Shown here: piece by piece, positions 17,593-24,704 of the stretch
Layout: each line of letters starts with the position of its first letter
Numbering within the stretch: position 1 is the stretch's first letter
NCBI RefSeq assembly: GCF_900230185.1
Contig: NZ_OCSR01000001.1
Location: forward strand, 5,766,001 to 5,830,000
Length of the DNA: 64,000 nucleotides
Direction of reading: 5' to 3'
Origin: Burkholderia sp. OK233
GTDB taxonomy: Bacteria > Pseudomonadota > Gammaproteobacteria > Burkholderiales > Burkholderiaceae
Made by a program: the position numbers and the translations under genes
The notes under the pieces: model-generated
Databases searched by the model: none
Told to the model about the DNA's origin: nothing
What the model saw: the letters and a program-made list of their open reading frames with translations, nothing else

Positions 17593-18459
17593 ATGCCTTT
17601 TGGGATGCGAACCGCGGTGAACAATAACCTGTTATTTGCCATTGCAACCGACGACCGGCTGCTTCGACGGACTGTTTCGGAAGCCTTTACCGGAGACGGA
17701 GTCGTCATGGAGCCGTTCCCGAGTGAACTCGATTTGCTGCGCGCAATGCGTGCGAACCGTTATGACCTGGTGCTGATCGAGGCCAGGACCGATCCGACGC
17801 CAACCAGTGCGTTGCTGTCGTGGCGCGACTGCAACGCCGACGTGTGCACGCCGGTGATCGTACTGACGCACCAGTCGAGCTGGTCGGGACTGTTGCGCTG
17901 GATCGACGCGGGGGCGACCGACGTCGTGAATCGCTTCGACATCGAGCAGATCCGCTTTCGCGTCCATCTGGCGTTGCAGCGGCGCTTTTCCGATACAGTC
18001 ACGCATCAGATCCAGATCGGCCGCTACGTGCTTCAGCGGGATCTCGGTCTCGCGACGATCGACGGCGTCGAAATTCCGCTGACAGCGCGCGAGTTCTCGA
18101 TCGCCTGGATGTTCTTTTCGAACCCCGGAAAATTTCTTAGCCGCGCGCAGATCGCTGCCGGCGTCTGGGGTGCGACGGAGCAGATCGCCGCGCGCACGCT
18201 GGAACAGCACATCTACAAGCTGCGCAAGAAACTGCGGCTATCGCGCACCGCCGAGCTGAATCTCAAGACCGTGTATGCGCTCGGCTACAAGCTCGATGTC
18301 GCTCGGGCGGCGCAGTCCTGCCTCGACGCCGACGCGCGAGCGGGGTTCGATACGATGCCGGCGACTTTGGGGCAGGGCGCTACGCGGCGCGGTGGCGACG
18401 GTACGTTGCACGACCGCGCTTGCGATTCATCGGCGCAGTTCGTCGTGATGGTGGCGTAG
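17593..18459 (+). CDS. OmpR-family response regulator, HrpG-like (copy 2, Asp-to-Glu receiver)
   Basis: 288 residues, closely paralogous to the protein at 12431 along its whole length. At the position of the phosphorylated Asp, this copy has Glu63 (YDLVLIEART against YDLVLIDAKN). The winged helix is intact (LTAREFSIAWMFFSNPGKF, LEQHIYKLRKKLRL, LKTVYALGYKL), and a ~35-residue unconserved tail follows. It is immediately upstream of the convergent hpaB end of the apparatus operon. HrpG and PrhG form a comparable pair in Ralstonia. Start chosen at the ATG of MPFGMRTAVN preceded by GAGAAG; an ATG at 17605 is possible. Confidence 0.75.
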   Translation: MPFGMRTAVNNNLLFAIATDDRLLRRTVSEAFTGDGVVMEPFPSELDLLRAMRANRYDLVLIEARTDPTPTSALLSWRDCNADVCTPVIVLTHQSSWSGLLRWIDAGATDVVNRFDIEQIRFRVHLALQRRFSDTVTHQIQIGRYVLQRDLGLATIDGVEIPLTAREFSIAWMFFSNPGKFLSRAQIAAGVWGATEQIAARTLEQHIYKLRKKLRLSRTAELNLKTVYALGYKLDVARAAQSCLDADARAGFDTMPATLGQGATRRGGDGTLHDRACDSSAQFVVMVA

Positions 18460-18509
18460 CAGCCGTCCGTTTGCGTGGCGGCCCGCCTGTCGAGGCAGTC
18501 GGCGCCTGG

Positions 18510-18548
18510 CGGGCCGTTCGCGTCACGACGCATGACGCGAACGGCCCG
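18510..18548. terminator. 16-bp-stem hairpin between convergent genes
   Basis: Perfect inverted repeat 18510-18525 / 18533-18548 with a 7-base loop, between the HrpG-like gene (+) and the last gene of the hrcU operon (-). No T tract, so it may act as a bidirectional terminator or RNA-stabilising stem. Confidence 0.6.
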
Positions 18549-18559
18549 CGCTCACGCGC

Positions 18560-18784
18560 TCAGGCGGCGTCCTCGTCCTCCTCGCGTGCCTCTGCCCGGC
18601 GTTGCTGCTGGTCCTGAAAGATCTGCATCATCACCTGCGTGCCGAAGGCCTGGATCGCTGCATCCAGATTGGCCTGGCTGCCTCCCTGATTGTCTTTATT
18701 GTCCTTGTTCTTCGTGTCCTTGTCGTCCGTCTTGTGGGTCGACGAACTGCTGGTCGTGCTGTGACTATGGCTGACTTGTTTCAT
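18560..18784 (-). CDS. small hydrophilic protein, last gene of the hrcU operon
   Basis: 74 residues. The first 40 are Ser/Thr/His/Lys/Asp-rich and probably disordered. The rest is an amphipathic helix (ANLDAAIQAFGTQVMMQIFQ) and a Glu/Arg tail. The start is preceded by GGAG. It lies 24 bp after hpaB. No family recognised. A disordered N-terminus and short helix fit a secreted substrate or chaperone partner of the type III system, as inferred from position only. Confidence 0.6.
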   Translation of the reverse strand: MKQVSHSHSTTSSSSTHKTDDKDTKNKDNKDNQGGSQANLDAAIQAFGTQVMMQIFQDQQQRRAEAREEDEDAA

Positions 18785-18808
18785 TTCATTCTCCGTTGAA
18801 AAGAAGGT

Positions 18809-19264
18809 TCATGCGCGGATCCATGCGTAGTCGCCACGGGCGAGGTTTTCGAACATGTCGTCGCGAGCGACGAAGATGTTGTCCCGCCAGTAGCGCCCGT
18901 GCTCGACATAGTGCTCGATCAGCTCGAGCATCCACTGCCCCGTGATTTCCTCGCTCAACGCCACGCGCGCGATCAGGACGATCGCGCCGGTATCCGCCTC
19001 CAGGCCGAGCTGGGCCTGGTCCTGCGCATAGACGGCGAGATTCGCCTCCAGCAACAGGCGAAACACGCGCAACGTGCGCCCCGCCGTGACGATGCCGAAC
19101 TGGAACGTCATGTACAGCGCGTCGGGGTCTTCCTCGAAATGGTCGATCGCCGCGTCGAAACCGTCGATCTCCAGCACGCCGCGCTCCAGCACGGCGTCCG
19201 GCGCGGGCATGTCGCGCATTTCGCAAATCTCGCGGATCAGTTCATCACGTCTTTCGATACTCAT
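18809..19264 (-). CDS. hpaB: CesT-family type III chaperone, HpaB-like
   Basis: 151 residues, acidic, one-domain. Position after the pilin gene matches hpaB of Xanthomonas and Ralstonia. The fold signature of CesT chaperones is visible: an N-terminal helix (RRDELIREICEMRDM), alternating strands (ALYMTFQFGIVTAG; GAIVLIARVALSEEITGQWM) and a C-terminal helix (LELIEHYVEHGRYWRDNI). HpaB binds many effectors and targets them to the HrcN ATPase, controlling the switch to effector export. The ribosome site is weak. An intrinsic terminator lies between it and the pilin gene, so expression may depend on read-through. Confidence 0.8.
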   Translation of the reverse strand: MSIERRDELIREICEMRDMPAPDAVLERGVLEIDGFDAAIDHFEEDPDALYMTFQFGIVTAGRTLRVFRLLLEANLAVYAQDQAQLGLEADTGAIVLIARVALSEEITGQWMLELIEHYVEHGRYWRDNIFVARDDMFENLARGDYAWIRA

Positions 19265-19325
19265 CGCTATCGCCGAATCGCTTCACGAACACAGGTCTGT
19301 AGGTGGATGGCCCACGCGGCAGAAC

Positions 19326-19366
19326 AAAAAAAAACCGGTTGGGAACCGCGGACGGTTCCCAACCGG
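19326..19366 (-). terminator. strong intrinsic terminator downstream of the pilin gene
   Basis: A 14-bp perfect stem (19335-19348 / 19353-19366) with a 4-base loop. On the minus strand it is followed by a run of nine T. It sits 35 bp past the pilin stop and before hpaB. Confidence 0.85.
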
Positions 19367-19401
19367 CGCACCATGCGCGGCCGGATGGCGCGCCGGAGCG
19401 C

Positions 19402-19557
19402 TTAGCCTACGATGTCCTTCGCGGCCTTCGGGCCCATCGTCGCAAGCTTCGCGGTCGTGTTGGCCTTGTTGATTTCGTTTTCTTCAGCCATTGCCTTGTA
19501 GATGTCGGCGATGGAGCTACCAGTTGCGCCTGCGTCGGTCGGGATCTTGCTCGACAT
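19402..19557 (-). CDS. candidate Hrp pilus subunit (HrpE/HrpY position)
   Basis: 51 residues, starting after a strong TAGGAGA site. No cysteine; the N-terminus is polar (MSSKIPTDAGATGSS) and the rest one amphipathic helix (IADIYKAMAEENEINKANTT) ending PKAAKDIVG, the small helical layout typical of secreted pilin and needle subunits. Synteny is decisive: hrcD-hrpD6-pilin-hpaB is the order in Xanthomonas (hrpD5-hrpD6-hrpE-hpaB) and Ralstonia (hrpW-hrpX-hrpY). It is shorter than the ~90-residue pilins of those genera. A terminator follows directly, as expected for an abundant structural protein. Confidence 0.65.
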   Translation of the reverse strand: MSSKIPTDAGATGSSIADIYKAMAEENEINKANTTAKLATMGPKAAKDIVG

Positions 19558-19704
19558 GTTGAATCTCCTAAAAGAACTGAACAGTGGTACTGCGCTAAAG
19601 TGTCCCGCTTCATGCGGAACGCTGGGAAAATGTGCGGCCCTTGCGGATTGCGCACGGTTTGCCTGCATCGCGGCACACCTCATGTGTGTGTCGCGGTGCA
19701 AGTG

Positions 19705-19941
19705 TTACTGCTCGATTGCGCCGCGGCACAACTGCGCCGCGGCGCGAAATCCATCGACAACGACACGTCCTGCCTGAGCTTCCGTGCTTGCCGCCTCCGT
19801 TGAATGCGAAGCGACGGTGTTGGCTATCGCGTCGAGTGCGTCTGCCACTTCCCGCACTTCACCGTGACGATGCGTCTGCGCCACCGCCTGCGGCAAGTCG
19901 TCGAGCACGTCGATCAGTTTGTCGGTCATCGCTTCGTACAT
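19705..19941 (-). CDS. HrpD6/HrpX-like small type III protein
   Basis: 78 residues, close to the 80 of Xanthomonas HrpD6, at the same locus between hrcD and the pilin gene. Mostly helical and hydrophilic: YEAMTDKLIDVLDDLPQAVA, then EVREVADALDAIANTVAS. The ATG at 19941 has TGAGGA at 8-9 bases; an in-frame ATG at 19950 lies on top of that site and is less likely. The gene starts 11 bp after hrcD ends. HrpD6-family proteins are needed for secretion and hrp gene control, with no enzymatic domain. Confidence 0.7.
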   Translation of the reverse strand: MYEAMTDKLIDVLDDLPQAVAQTHRHGEVREVADALDAIANTVASHSTEAASTEAQAGRVVVDGFRAAAQLCRGAIEQ

Positions 19942-19952
19942 GTTGGTCATCC

Positions 19953-20960
19953 TCAATGAAGGGTGGTGTTGCTGGGCAGCTCGGCCACGAAGTTCTTCGT
20001 GCCGTCGCTCGATTCCACGTATTTCACGCCGTCCGCCGACAAGGCCGAATCGATGTCACCGGCTACTTTCAGGTCGTCGGTGCTCGTCACGTCCACGTCG
20101 ATGCGCGCGACGAGCGGCTCCATATCGCCGCGAAACCGTTCGACCACCTCGCGCACTTCGCCGGGATGGCGCGCGCTGCCGGTTACCTCGAGGCGGCCCG
20201 CACCGGCATAACTCACGTGCAGGTTGGCTTCATGCAGCGATTCCGCGAGCGACCCGGCGATCTCGTCACCGGACCTGACGCTCCAGTTCAGGCGATTGCC
20301 TGCCAGTGCCTGAAGCGCGGCGCGCGTTCTGCGGGCCGCGGCGGCGTTCGCTGCGATGCCCGTGACGAGAAACCCGTCCCCCTGCCGCGCGACCGCCAGA
20401 TCCGGCTGATGCAGCTGCGCCAGCGCCTGTTGCACATCGGCGAGCGTGGCGCGCGCTTGCGGCCGGTCGGCGGCCAGCGTCGTCTTGCCGGCCGGCAACA
20501 CCACCGCGGCTGCGCCCATCGAACCGATCAGCAAGGCGGCGACGCCGGCATGCACCCATGGCGAACGGCGCGAACGCATGACGATCGGTGTGGAGGGCGG
20601 ACCGGCCGGAAACACGCCGTCGCTCGTTTCGCCGTCGTATTTGCGCCCTTCGGGTTGCGCCGCCAGCATCGATTCCATCAGTTGCAAATCGGACGGCCAG
20701 CGTGTGTCGGCAGGGCCCGCGCACAGCACGACTTCACCGAAACGTCGCGGCATGAAGTCGTCCATCGCGATGCCGGCGTCGCCGGGCACAGCAATCGTCA
20801 AGTTTTCTTGCGCATCGATTTCCAACTGCATAGTGCACTCGCTCCAGTCGTTGATCAGGATGTCCGCATCAGGTTTGGCGCCGATCGACATCGTTGTTGT
20901 ACTCAACTCTATTTGAGCGCCGGCATGGAAGCCGGTCAGTATGCGAATTTCTTTGGACAT
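19953..20960 (-). CDS. hrcD: HrcD/HrpD5 (SctD) inner-membrane ring protein
   Basis: 335 residues. N-terminal ~115: FHA-like cytoplasmic domain (MSKEIRILTGFHAGAQIELS; then WSECTMQLEIDAQENLTIAV). A single transmembrane segment near 185-205 (WVHAGVAALLIGSMGAAAVVL) precedes a periplasmic domain with BON/ring-building repeats (LEVTGSARHPGEVREVVERF). This is the layout of the SctD/YscD ring protein that joins HrcJ to HrcC. The start has AGAGG at 8 bases. Known as HrpD5 in Xanthomonas and HrpW in Ralstonia (not the harpin HrpW). Confidence 0.8.
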   Translation of the reverse strand: MSKEIRILTGFHAGAQIELSTTTMSIGAKPDADILINDWSECTMQLEIDAQENLTIAVPGDAGIAMDDFMPRRFGEVVLCAGPADTRWPSDLQLMESMLAAQPEGRKYDGETSDGVFPAGPPSTPIVMRSRRSPWVHAGVAALLIGSMGAAAVVLPAGKTTLAADRPQARATLADVQQALAQLHQPDLAVARQGDGFLVTGIAANAAAARRTRAALQALAGNRLNWSVRSGDEIAGSLAESLHEANLHVSYAGAGRLEVTGSARHPGEVREVVERFRGDMEPLVARIDVDVTSTDDLKVAGDIDSALSADGVKYVESSDGTKNFVAELPSNTTLH

Positions 20961-21004
20961 GAACGAAACCTCTTCGATTGTGATTGACGGGATGGCGCCC
21001 GCCG

Positions 21005-21901
21005 TCACCATCCGCGTCCGCGGCGGATCAGGGCAGCAAGCGCGGACATGCCCATCGCGCGGCCCGCGCGGGTGCGGCTGCGCCCGAGGTTGAGCAGCGC
21101 GATGGGCAACAGCAGATTCATCGATTCCTCCGCGGCGGAGAGCGGGCGTTGAGCGGCCCCGCGCGCGCCGCTTTGTATGTTGCTTTGCGGGTTGTTTTGC
21201 ATATCGCGTCCGGCTCGCGTGGATGTCGACACGAGCCGGTCGCGTATCTGGGCGAGCGTGGTGCGCGAGGTGCGCTCGCCGTCCGGCATCTGCAGGAATT
21301 CGCGGACGATCGCAAGGACGGCATACGTCGGGCTGGCACGCGCGAGCTCCTTGCCCGCAACGGACGGCTCCTGCTTGCGCGCCGCGGTTTGCACGCCGAT
21401 GAGCGCGGCCTCGGCCTGATCGCCAGGAGAGCGCGCCGGTCCATGGCTGAGCGCGCGCGAGTGCTTCAACAGCGCCGTCTCGTCGCGCGCCGCGCGCTGC
21501 GCAAAACGCATCGGCAGCGCGCGCGCAGGCAGATCGTGCGTGTCGTCGGAACGCGCCCGTTTTCCGTTCGGTTCCGCGCCGGCGGAATGCTCGTCCTGAT
21601 CGAAGCCATGCTGATTGCCGCGCGGCTCGCGCGCATCGACCCGCATCACGTCGGTTTGGCTGCGCCGCAGATGCTGGTCGAGCATCATCAGCAGTTCCTC
21701 GCTCTCGGCAGCGGGGTCGTTCGCGTCGGGACTTTCGGCGCTGCGGCGCTTCCTCAGCGACGGGCGCTTGGCGCGCGTCAGCGCATGCCCGTGACGGTGA
21801 TGCGGCACGGCCAGCGCCGCCTGCTGCTGGGCGACCGTATCGGCATCCGAAGAAAGATCGGCCGGCGGCGTGTAGCCGCCGCCTATGCGTGGAATGCTCA
21901 T
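21005..21901 (-). CDS. hpaA: HpaA-like type III export control protein
   Basis: 298 residues; the ATG overlaps the hrcS stop (ATGA). The protein is hydrophilic, Arg/Ala-rich and mostly disordered, with two basic clusters resembling nuclear localisation signals (AKRPSLRKRRS near 50; KRARSDD near 115). Position between hrcS and hrcD equals hpaA in Xanthomonas and Ralstonia. HpaA is itself secreted, binds HpaB and promotes the switch from pilus to effector export. Sequence similarity is weak by eye, as HpaA proteins diverge fast; the call leans on synteny. Confidence 0.7.
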   Translation of the reverse strand: MSIPRIGGGYTPPADLSSDADTVAQQQAALAVPHHRHGHALTRAKRPSLRKRRSAESPDANDPAAESEELLMMLDQHLRRSQTDVMRVDAREPRGNQHGFDQDEHSAGAEPNGKRARSDDTHDLPARALPMRFAQRAARDETALLKHSRALSHGPARSPGDQAEAALIGVQTAARKQEPSVAGKELARASPTYAVLAIVREFLQMPDGERTSRTTLAQIRDRLVSTSTRAGRDMQNNPQSNIQSGARGAAQRPLSAAEESMNLLLPIALLNLGRSRTRAGRAMGMSALAALIRRGRGW

Positions 21902-22158
21902 GTGAACATCACCTGCACGAGGTTGCGCGCGAAGTTCTGGATCGCGGCCGCGCCCCATGGCGCGGCGATTACGATGACGACCGTGACGACCACCAGTTTC
22001 ACGCTCTGCGAAATGCTGGAATCCTGCAATGACGTGACGGCTTGCAGGAACGCGATGAGCAGGCCGGTCACGGCCGCCACCGCCACCGGCGGCAACGACA
22101 CGAGCAGGCACAGGGTGAGTGCCTGTGTGGTGAAATGAGTGATCGCGTCGTATTCCAC
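21898..22158 (-). CDS. hrcS: HrcS (SctS) export-gate membrane protein
   Basis: 86 residues, two transmembrane helices (ALTLCLLVSLPPVAVAAVTG and VKLVVVTVVIVIAAPWGAAA) joined by the conserved AFLQAVTSLQDSSISQSVK loop, diagnostic of the SctS/FliQ family. It forms part of the R5S4T1 export gate. Starts 4 bp after hrcR and overlaps hpaA by 4 bp. Confidence 0.95.
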   Translation of the reverse strand: MEYDAITHFTTQALTLCLLVSLPPVAVAAVTGLLIAFLQAVTSLQDSSISQSVKLVVVTVVIVIAAPWGAAAIQNFARNLVQVMFT

Positions 22159-22162
22159 GGCG

Positions 22163-22810
22163 TTACCTGTAGGTGGAGATGAGACCGTGGATCAGCGTCG
22201 ACCATCCATCCAAAGAAACGAACAGCAGTAACTTGAACGGAATGGCCACGTTGGTCGGATTGACCTGCGACAGCCCGAGCGCCATCAGCACGTTGGCGAT
22301 GACGAGGTCGATCACAATGAAGGCGAGGTACAGCAGGAAGCCCATCTTGAAGGCCGCGGTCAGCTCGCTCAGCGTGAAGGCGGGCGCGAGCACGATGAGA
22401 TCGTCCTGCTTGAGTTCGGCGGCGCGCTCGGGCGGCCAGATTTCGCGGGCCGAGCGCAGAAAGAAGGCCTTCTCGCGCTCCGACGCATGACGTTTCAGAA
22501 ACACGCGAAACGGTTCGCGCGCGGCGTCGAGAAGCGGCATCACCTGCATGCCCGAGCCTGCCTCGTTGGATAGCTGCGCGCGGTGCATGGCTTCCATGCC
22601 GACCGGCGCCATGATGAAGCACGACACCATGATGGCGACGCCGTTGAGCACGGAAGTGGGCGGCACCTGCTGCAAGCCCAGCGCGTTGCGCAGCAGCCCG
22701 AGCACGACCACGATCTTCGTGTAGGACGTGACCACCATCGCGGCGAATGGCAAGACGGCCAGAGCGAGCGCCGCGACGAGCAGCGAGGCGATTTCAGGTG
22801 TGCCGTTCAT
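22163..22810 (-). CDS. hrcR: HrcR (SctR) export-gate membrane protein
   Basis: 215 residues, FliP/SctR family. Hallmarks: LPFAAMVVTSYTKIVVVLGL, LRNALGLQQVPPTSVLNGVA and the C-terminal NVAIPFKLLLFVSLDGWSTL. Four transmembrane segments. The start at 22810 lies inside the end of hrcQ (17-bp overlap); the longer frame upstream is the hrcQ shadow. It is the core pore subunit of the export gate. Confidence 0.95.
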   Translation of the reverse strand: MNGTPEIASLLVAALALAVLPFAAMVVTSYTKIVVVLGLLRNALGLQQVPPTSVLNGVAIMVSCFIMAPVGMEAMHRAQLSNEAGSGMQVMPLLDAAREPFRVFLKRHASEREKAFFLRSAREIWPPERAAELKQDDLIVLAPAFTLSELTAAFKMGFLLYLAFIVIDLVIANVLMALGLSQVNPTNVAIPFKLLLFVSLDGWSTLIHGLISTYR

Positions 22811-23873
22811 CGGAGTTCGCAATGTGCTGGATGAGGAGGCCGAGGTTGTCCCCGACCGCGACGAGTTCGCCGAGCGCGAGCGTCTGCCCATGCGCGACGA
22901 GACGGATTTCCGCATCGGCAAGCTTGAGCGGCAGCGTCAGGACGTAGCCGGGCCGCAGCGCAGCGATTTGCCCGAGCGGCAGATTAACGGTCACCACCTC
23001 GATATGCACGGGCAGTTCGACCTCGTTCAGATCGACGGTGCGTTCCGCGGTGGCGGTCTCGCCGGCGAATCCGGCAGCGCTCTCAAGGGAAAGATCGGGA
23101 TCGTGGCTCATCGTCTCAGGGAATGTCTCAAGGATCATGTGGTGGCCGTCGATGCGGGCCTGCGCGCAGGCGGCGCGGCCATGCGCCGCGCCCCATAGTA
23201 CGGTCGCGTGTTCGAGCGGTGCGCTTTGCGCATAGCCCCTCGCGCGCGGCCATCCGAGCAGCACGTCGCCCGCGCGCAGCGAGCCCAGCAGCGCCGTCGT
23301 GCAACGACGGGTACGCAAGCGGATGCGGGTTGGCACGGCGATGGCGGCAAGCGCGTCGGGCAGCGCGGCCGAAGCCGCGCGTGTGTGGGCCATGCGGCGC
23401 TCCAGCGCGGCCGCGAGAGGCGCGGGGGCTTCCAGCAGCGCCGCCGTGTGGGCGGGGTTGTCCGCCAGTCCGTATTCAAAGTGGAGCGCGCCGATGGCGC
23501 CCAGGCTGCCGGGCCGCTCGGCATCGAGTGAAATGTCCAGCACAGAGGGCTGCGCGACGCCGTGACCGGCAAGCGTGACGAGCGGCGCAGCGAGCCACAG
23601 ATTGCCGAGCGCCGCGCGGCGGTCCGGGTCCGGCTCCAACGCAATCGCCTCGAGCGCGGCGTGACGGCTCACATCGACGCGCACGCACAGCTCGCCATGC
23701 GCGCTGCCGATACGCAGGCGCGCCGTGCGATGAGAGGACAAGGATTGCGCCGCTGCCGGTTTCACGCCGAGCCCGCCGCGCGCATCGAACAGCGCGCGCG
23801 ACACGCCGGCGAGCGCCGGTGTATAGCAGCGCAACCGATCGCCGATGCTGGTGCAGCCATGAGGCATTGACAT
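22794..23873 (-). CDS. hrcQ: HrcQ (SctQ) sorting-platform / C-ring protein
   Basis: 359 residues. The C-terminal ~75 residues form a SpoA domain (LPVHIEVVTVNLPLGQIAAL, then LTLPLKLADAEIRLVAHGQT, then GELVAVGDNLGLLIQHI), typical of YscQ/FliN C-ring proteins. The N-terminal half is the poorly conserved SctQ body. Here HrcQ is one undivided gene, as in Ralstonia and Xanthomonas, not split as in Pseudomonas. Start at 23873, 13 bp after hpaP; overlaps hrcR. Confidence 0.9.
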   Translation of the reverse strand: MSMPHGCTSIGDRLRCYTPALAGVSRALFDARGGLGVKPAAAQSLSSHRTARLRIGSAHGELCVRVDVSRHAALEAIALEPDPDRRAALGNLWLAAPLVTLAGHGVAQPSVLDISLDAERPGSLGAIGALHFEYGLADNPAHTAALLEAPAPLAAALERRMAHTRAASAALPDALAAIAVPTRIRLRTRRCTTALLGSLRAGDVLLGWPRARGYAQSAPLEHATVLWGAAHGRAACAQARIDGHHMILETFPETMSHDPDLSLESAAGFAGETATAERTVDLNEVELPVHIEVVTVNLPLGQIAALRPGYVLTLPLKLADAEIRLVAHGQTLALGELVAVGDNLGLLIQHIANSDERHT

Positions 23874-23886
23874 GATCTCGTACCCT

Positions 23887-24690
23887 TCAGATAACTGTAA
23901 CTTCCACTGCGACGCGACCGCCGAGACGTACTTCGAGGCGGGTCTTGAGCTCGTTGCTGTTGTCACAGATTAGCTGCCGCGCCCGCGCGTCCCGGCTATC
24001 GAAACGAAGAGATAAACCCCAGCCCGAAAGACTCAAATGCAGCTCGGTGCGCGGCAGAATGGCCGGGTCAAGCTCGACGGCGACGTCCCACTGGCCCGCA
24101 CGTTCGACGGCGGGGTTGGTGCAAAATCCGGCCACGCGTTCCGCGAGATGTTCGGCGAGAAGATCGCCCTCCGCCGCCCTCGCACAGCGGCGGATCATCT
24201 GCATGCCGAATGACGGTTCCGCCACGGCGTGCTGCGCGTCTTGCGTGGCTTCATGCACAGATTTGCCTGGCGCGCCGCGCACGCCAGCCTTGCGCGCCGG
24301 ACCTTTTGCGTGTGCCGCGGAAGTGGACGCGCGGCGATTCTCGCGAAGGGCAAGCAATGCGCCGTTCAGCGCAAGCGAGGGCGGCAGCGGAGGCACGGCG
24401 GGCAGCAGGGGCAAAGGCGCATCCGTGGCGCTGATGCCCTCGGCCGGCTCCTGATCTTGGGCGTCGCCGCCGCCCTGTGCATCGTCGTCAAGCGCGGGAT
24501 CGCCGGGCGATTCCTGCTCCTGCTTTTCATCGCGCCAGGCCTCGGCGGCCTGCTGCCGCGCGGTCTCGTATAAGGTCTCGAAGCGTTGCGCGCCGGCGCC
24601 GCTCTCGCCGGTTTTGCCGCTCGTGCCCGAGGTGTGCGGCGCAGTCGGCGGCGTGATGCTGACTTCGCGCGTGGAGCGGATGCGTGTCAT
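23887..24690 (-). CDS. hpaP: HpaP/HpaC-like substrate-specificity switch protein (SctP)
   Basis: 267 residues; the start at 24690 follows GGAGGCC. The N-terminal ~150 residues are low-complexity, Pro/Ala/Asp/Gln-rich; the C-terminal ~110 are structured (PAILPRTELHLSLSGWGLSL, then LKTRLEVRLGGRVAVEVTVI), the layout of the HpaP/HpaC/YscP switch family. Its place between hrcV and hrcQ matches Ralstonia hpaP and Xanthomonas hpaC. It would stop pilus/rod export when the structure is complete by contacting HrcU. Confidence 0.75.
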   Translation of the reverse strand: MTRIRSTREVSITPPTAPHTSGTSGKTGESGAGAQRFETLYETARQQAAEAWRDEKQEQESPGDPALDDDAQGGGDAQDQEPAEGISATDAPLPLLPAVPPLPPSLALNGALLALRENRRASTSAAHAKGPARKAGVRGAPGKSVHEATQDAQHAVAEPSFGMQMIRRCARAAEGDLLAEHLAERVAGFCTNPAVERAGQWDVAVELDPAILPRTELHLSLSGWGLSLRFDSRDARARQLICDNSNELKTRLEVRLGGRVAVEVTVI

Positions 24691-24704
24691 AGCGTGGCCT
24701 CCGC

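Noticed and set aside
22427..24688. Large antisense and alternative-frame open frames through hrcR, hrcQ and hpaP
   Set aside because: Shadow frames of high-GC genes; the hrc products on the minus strand are unmistakable and tightly coupled.
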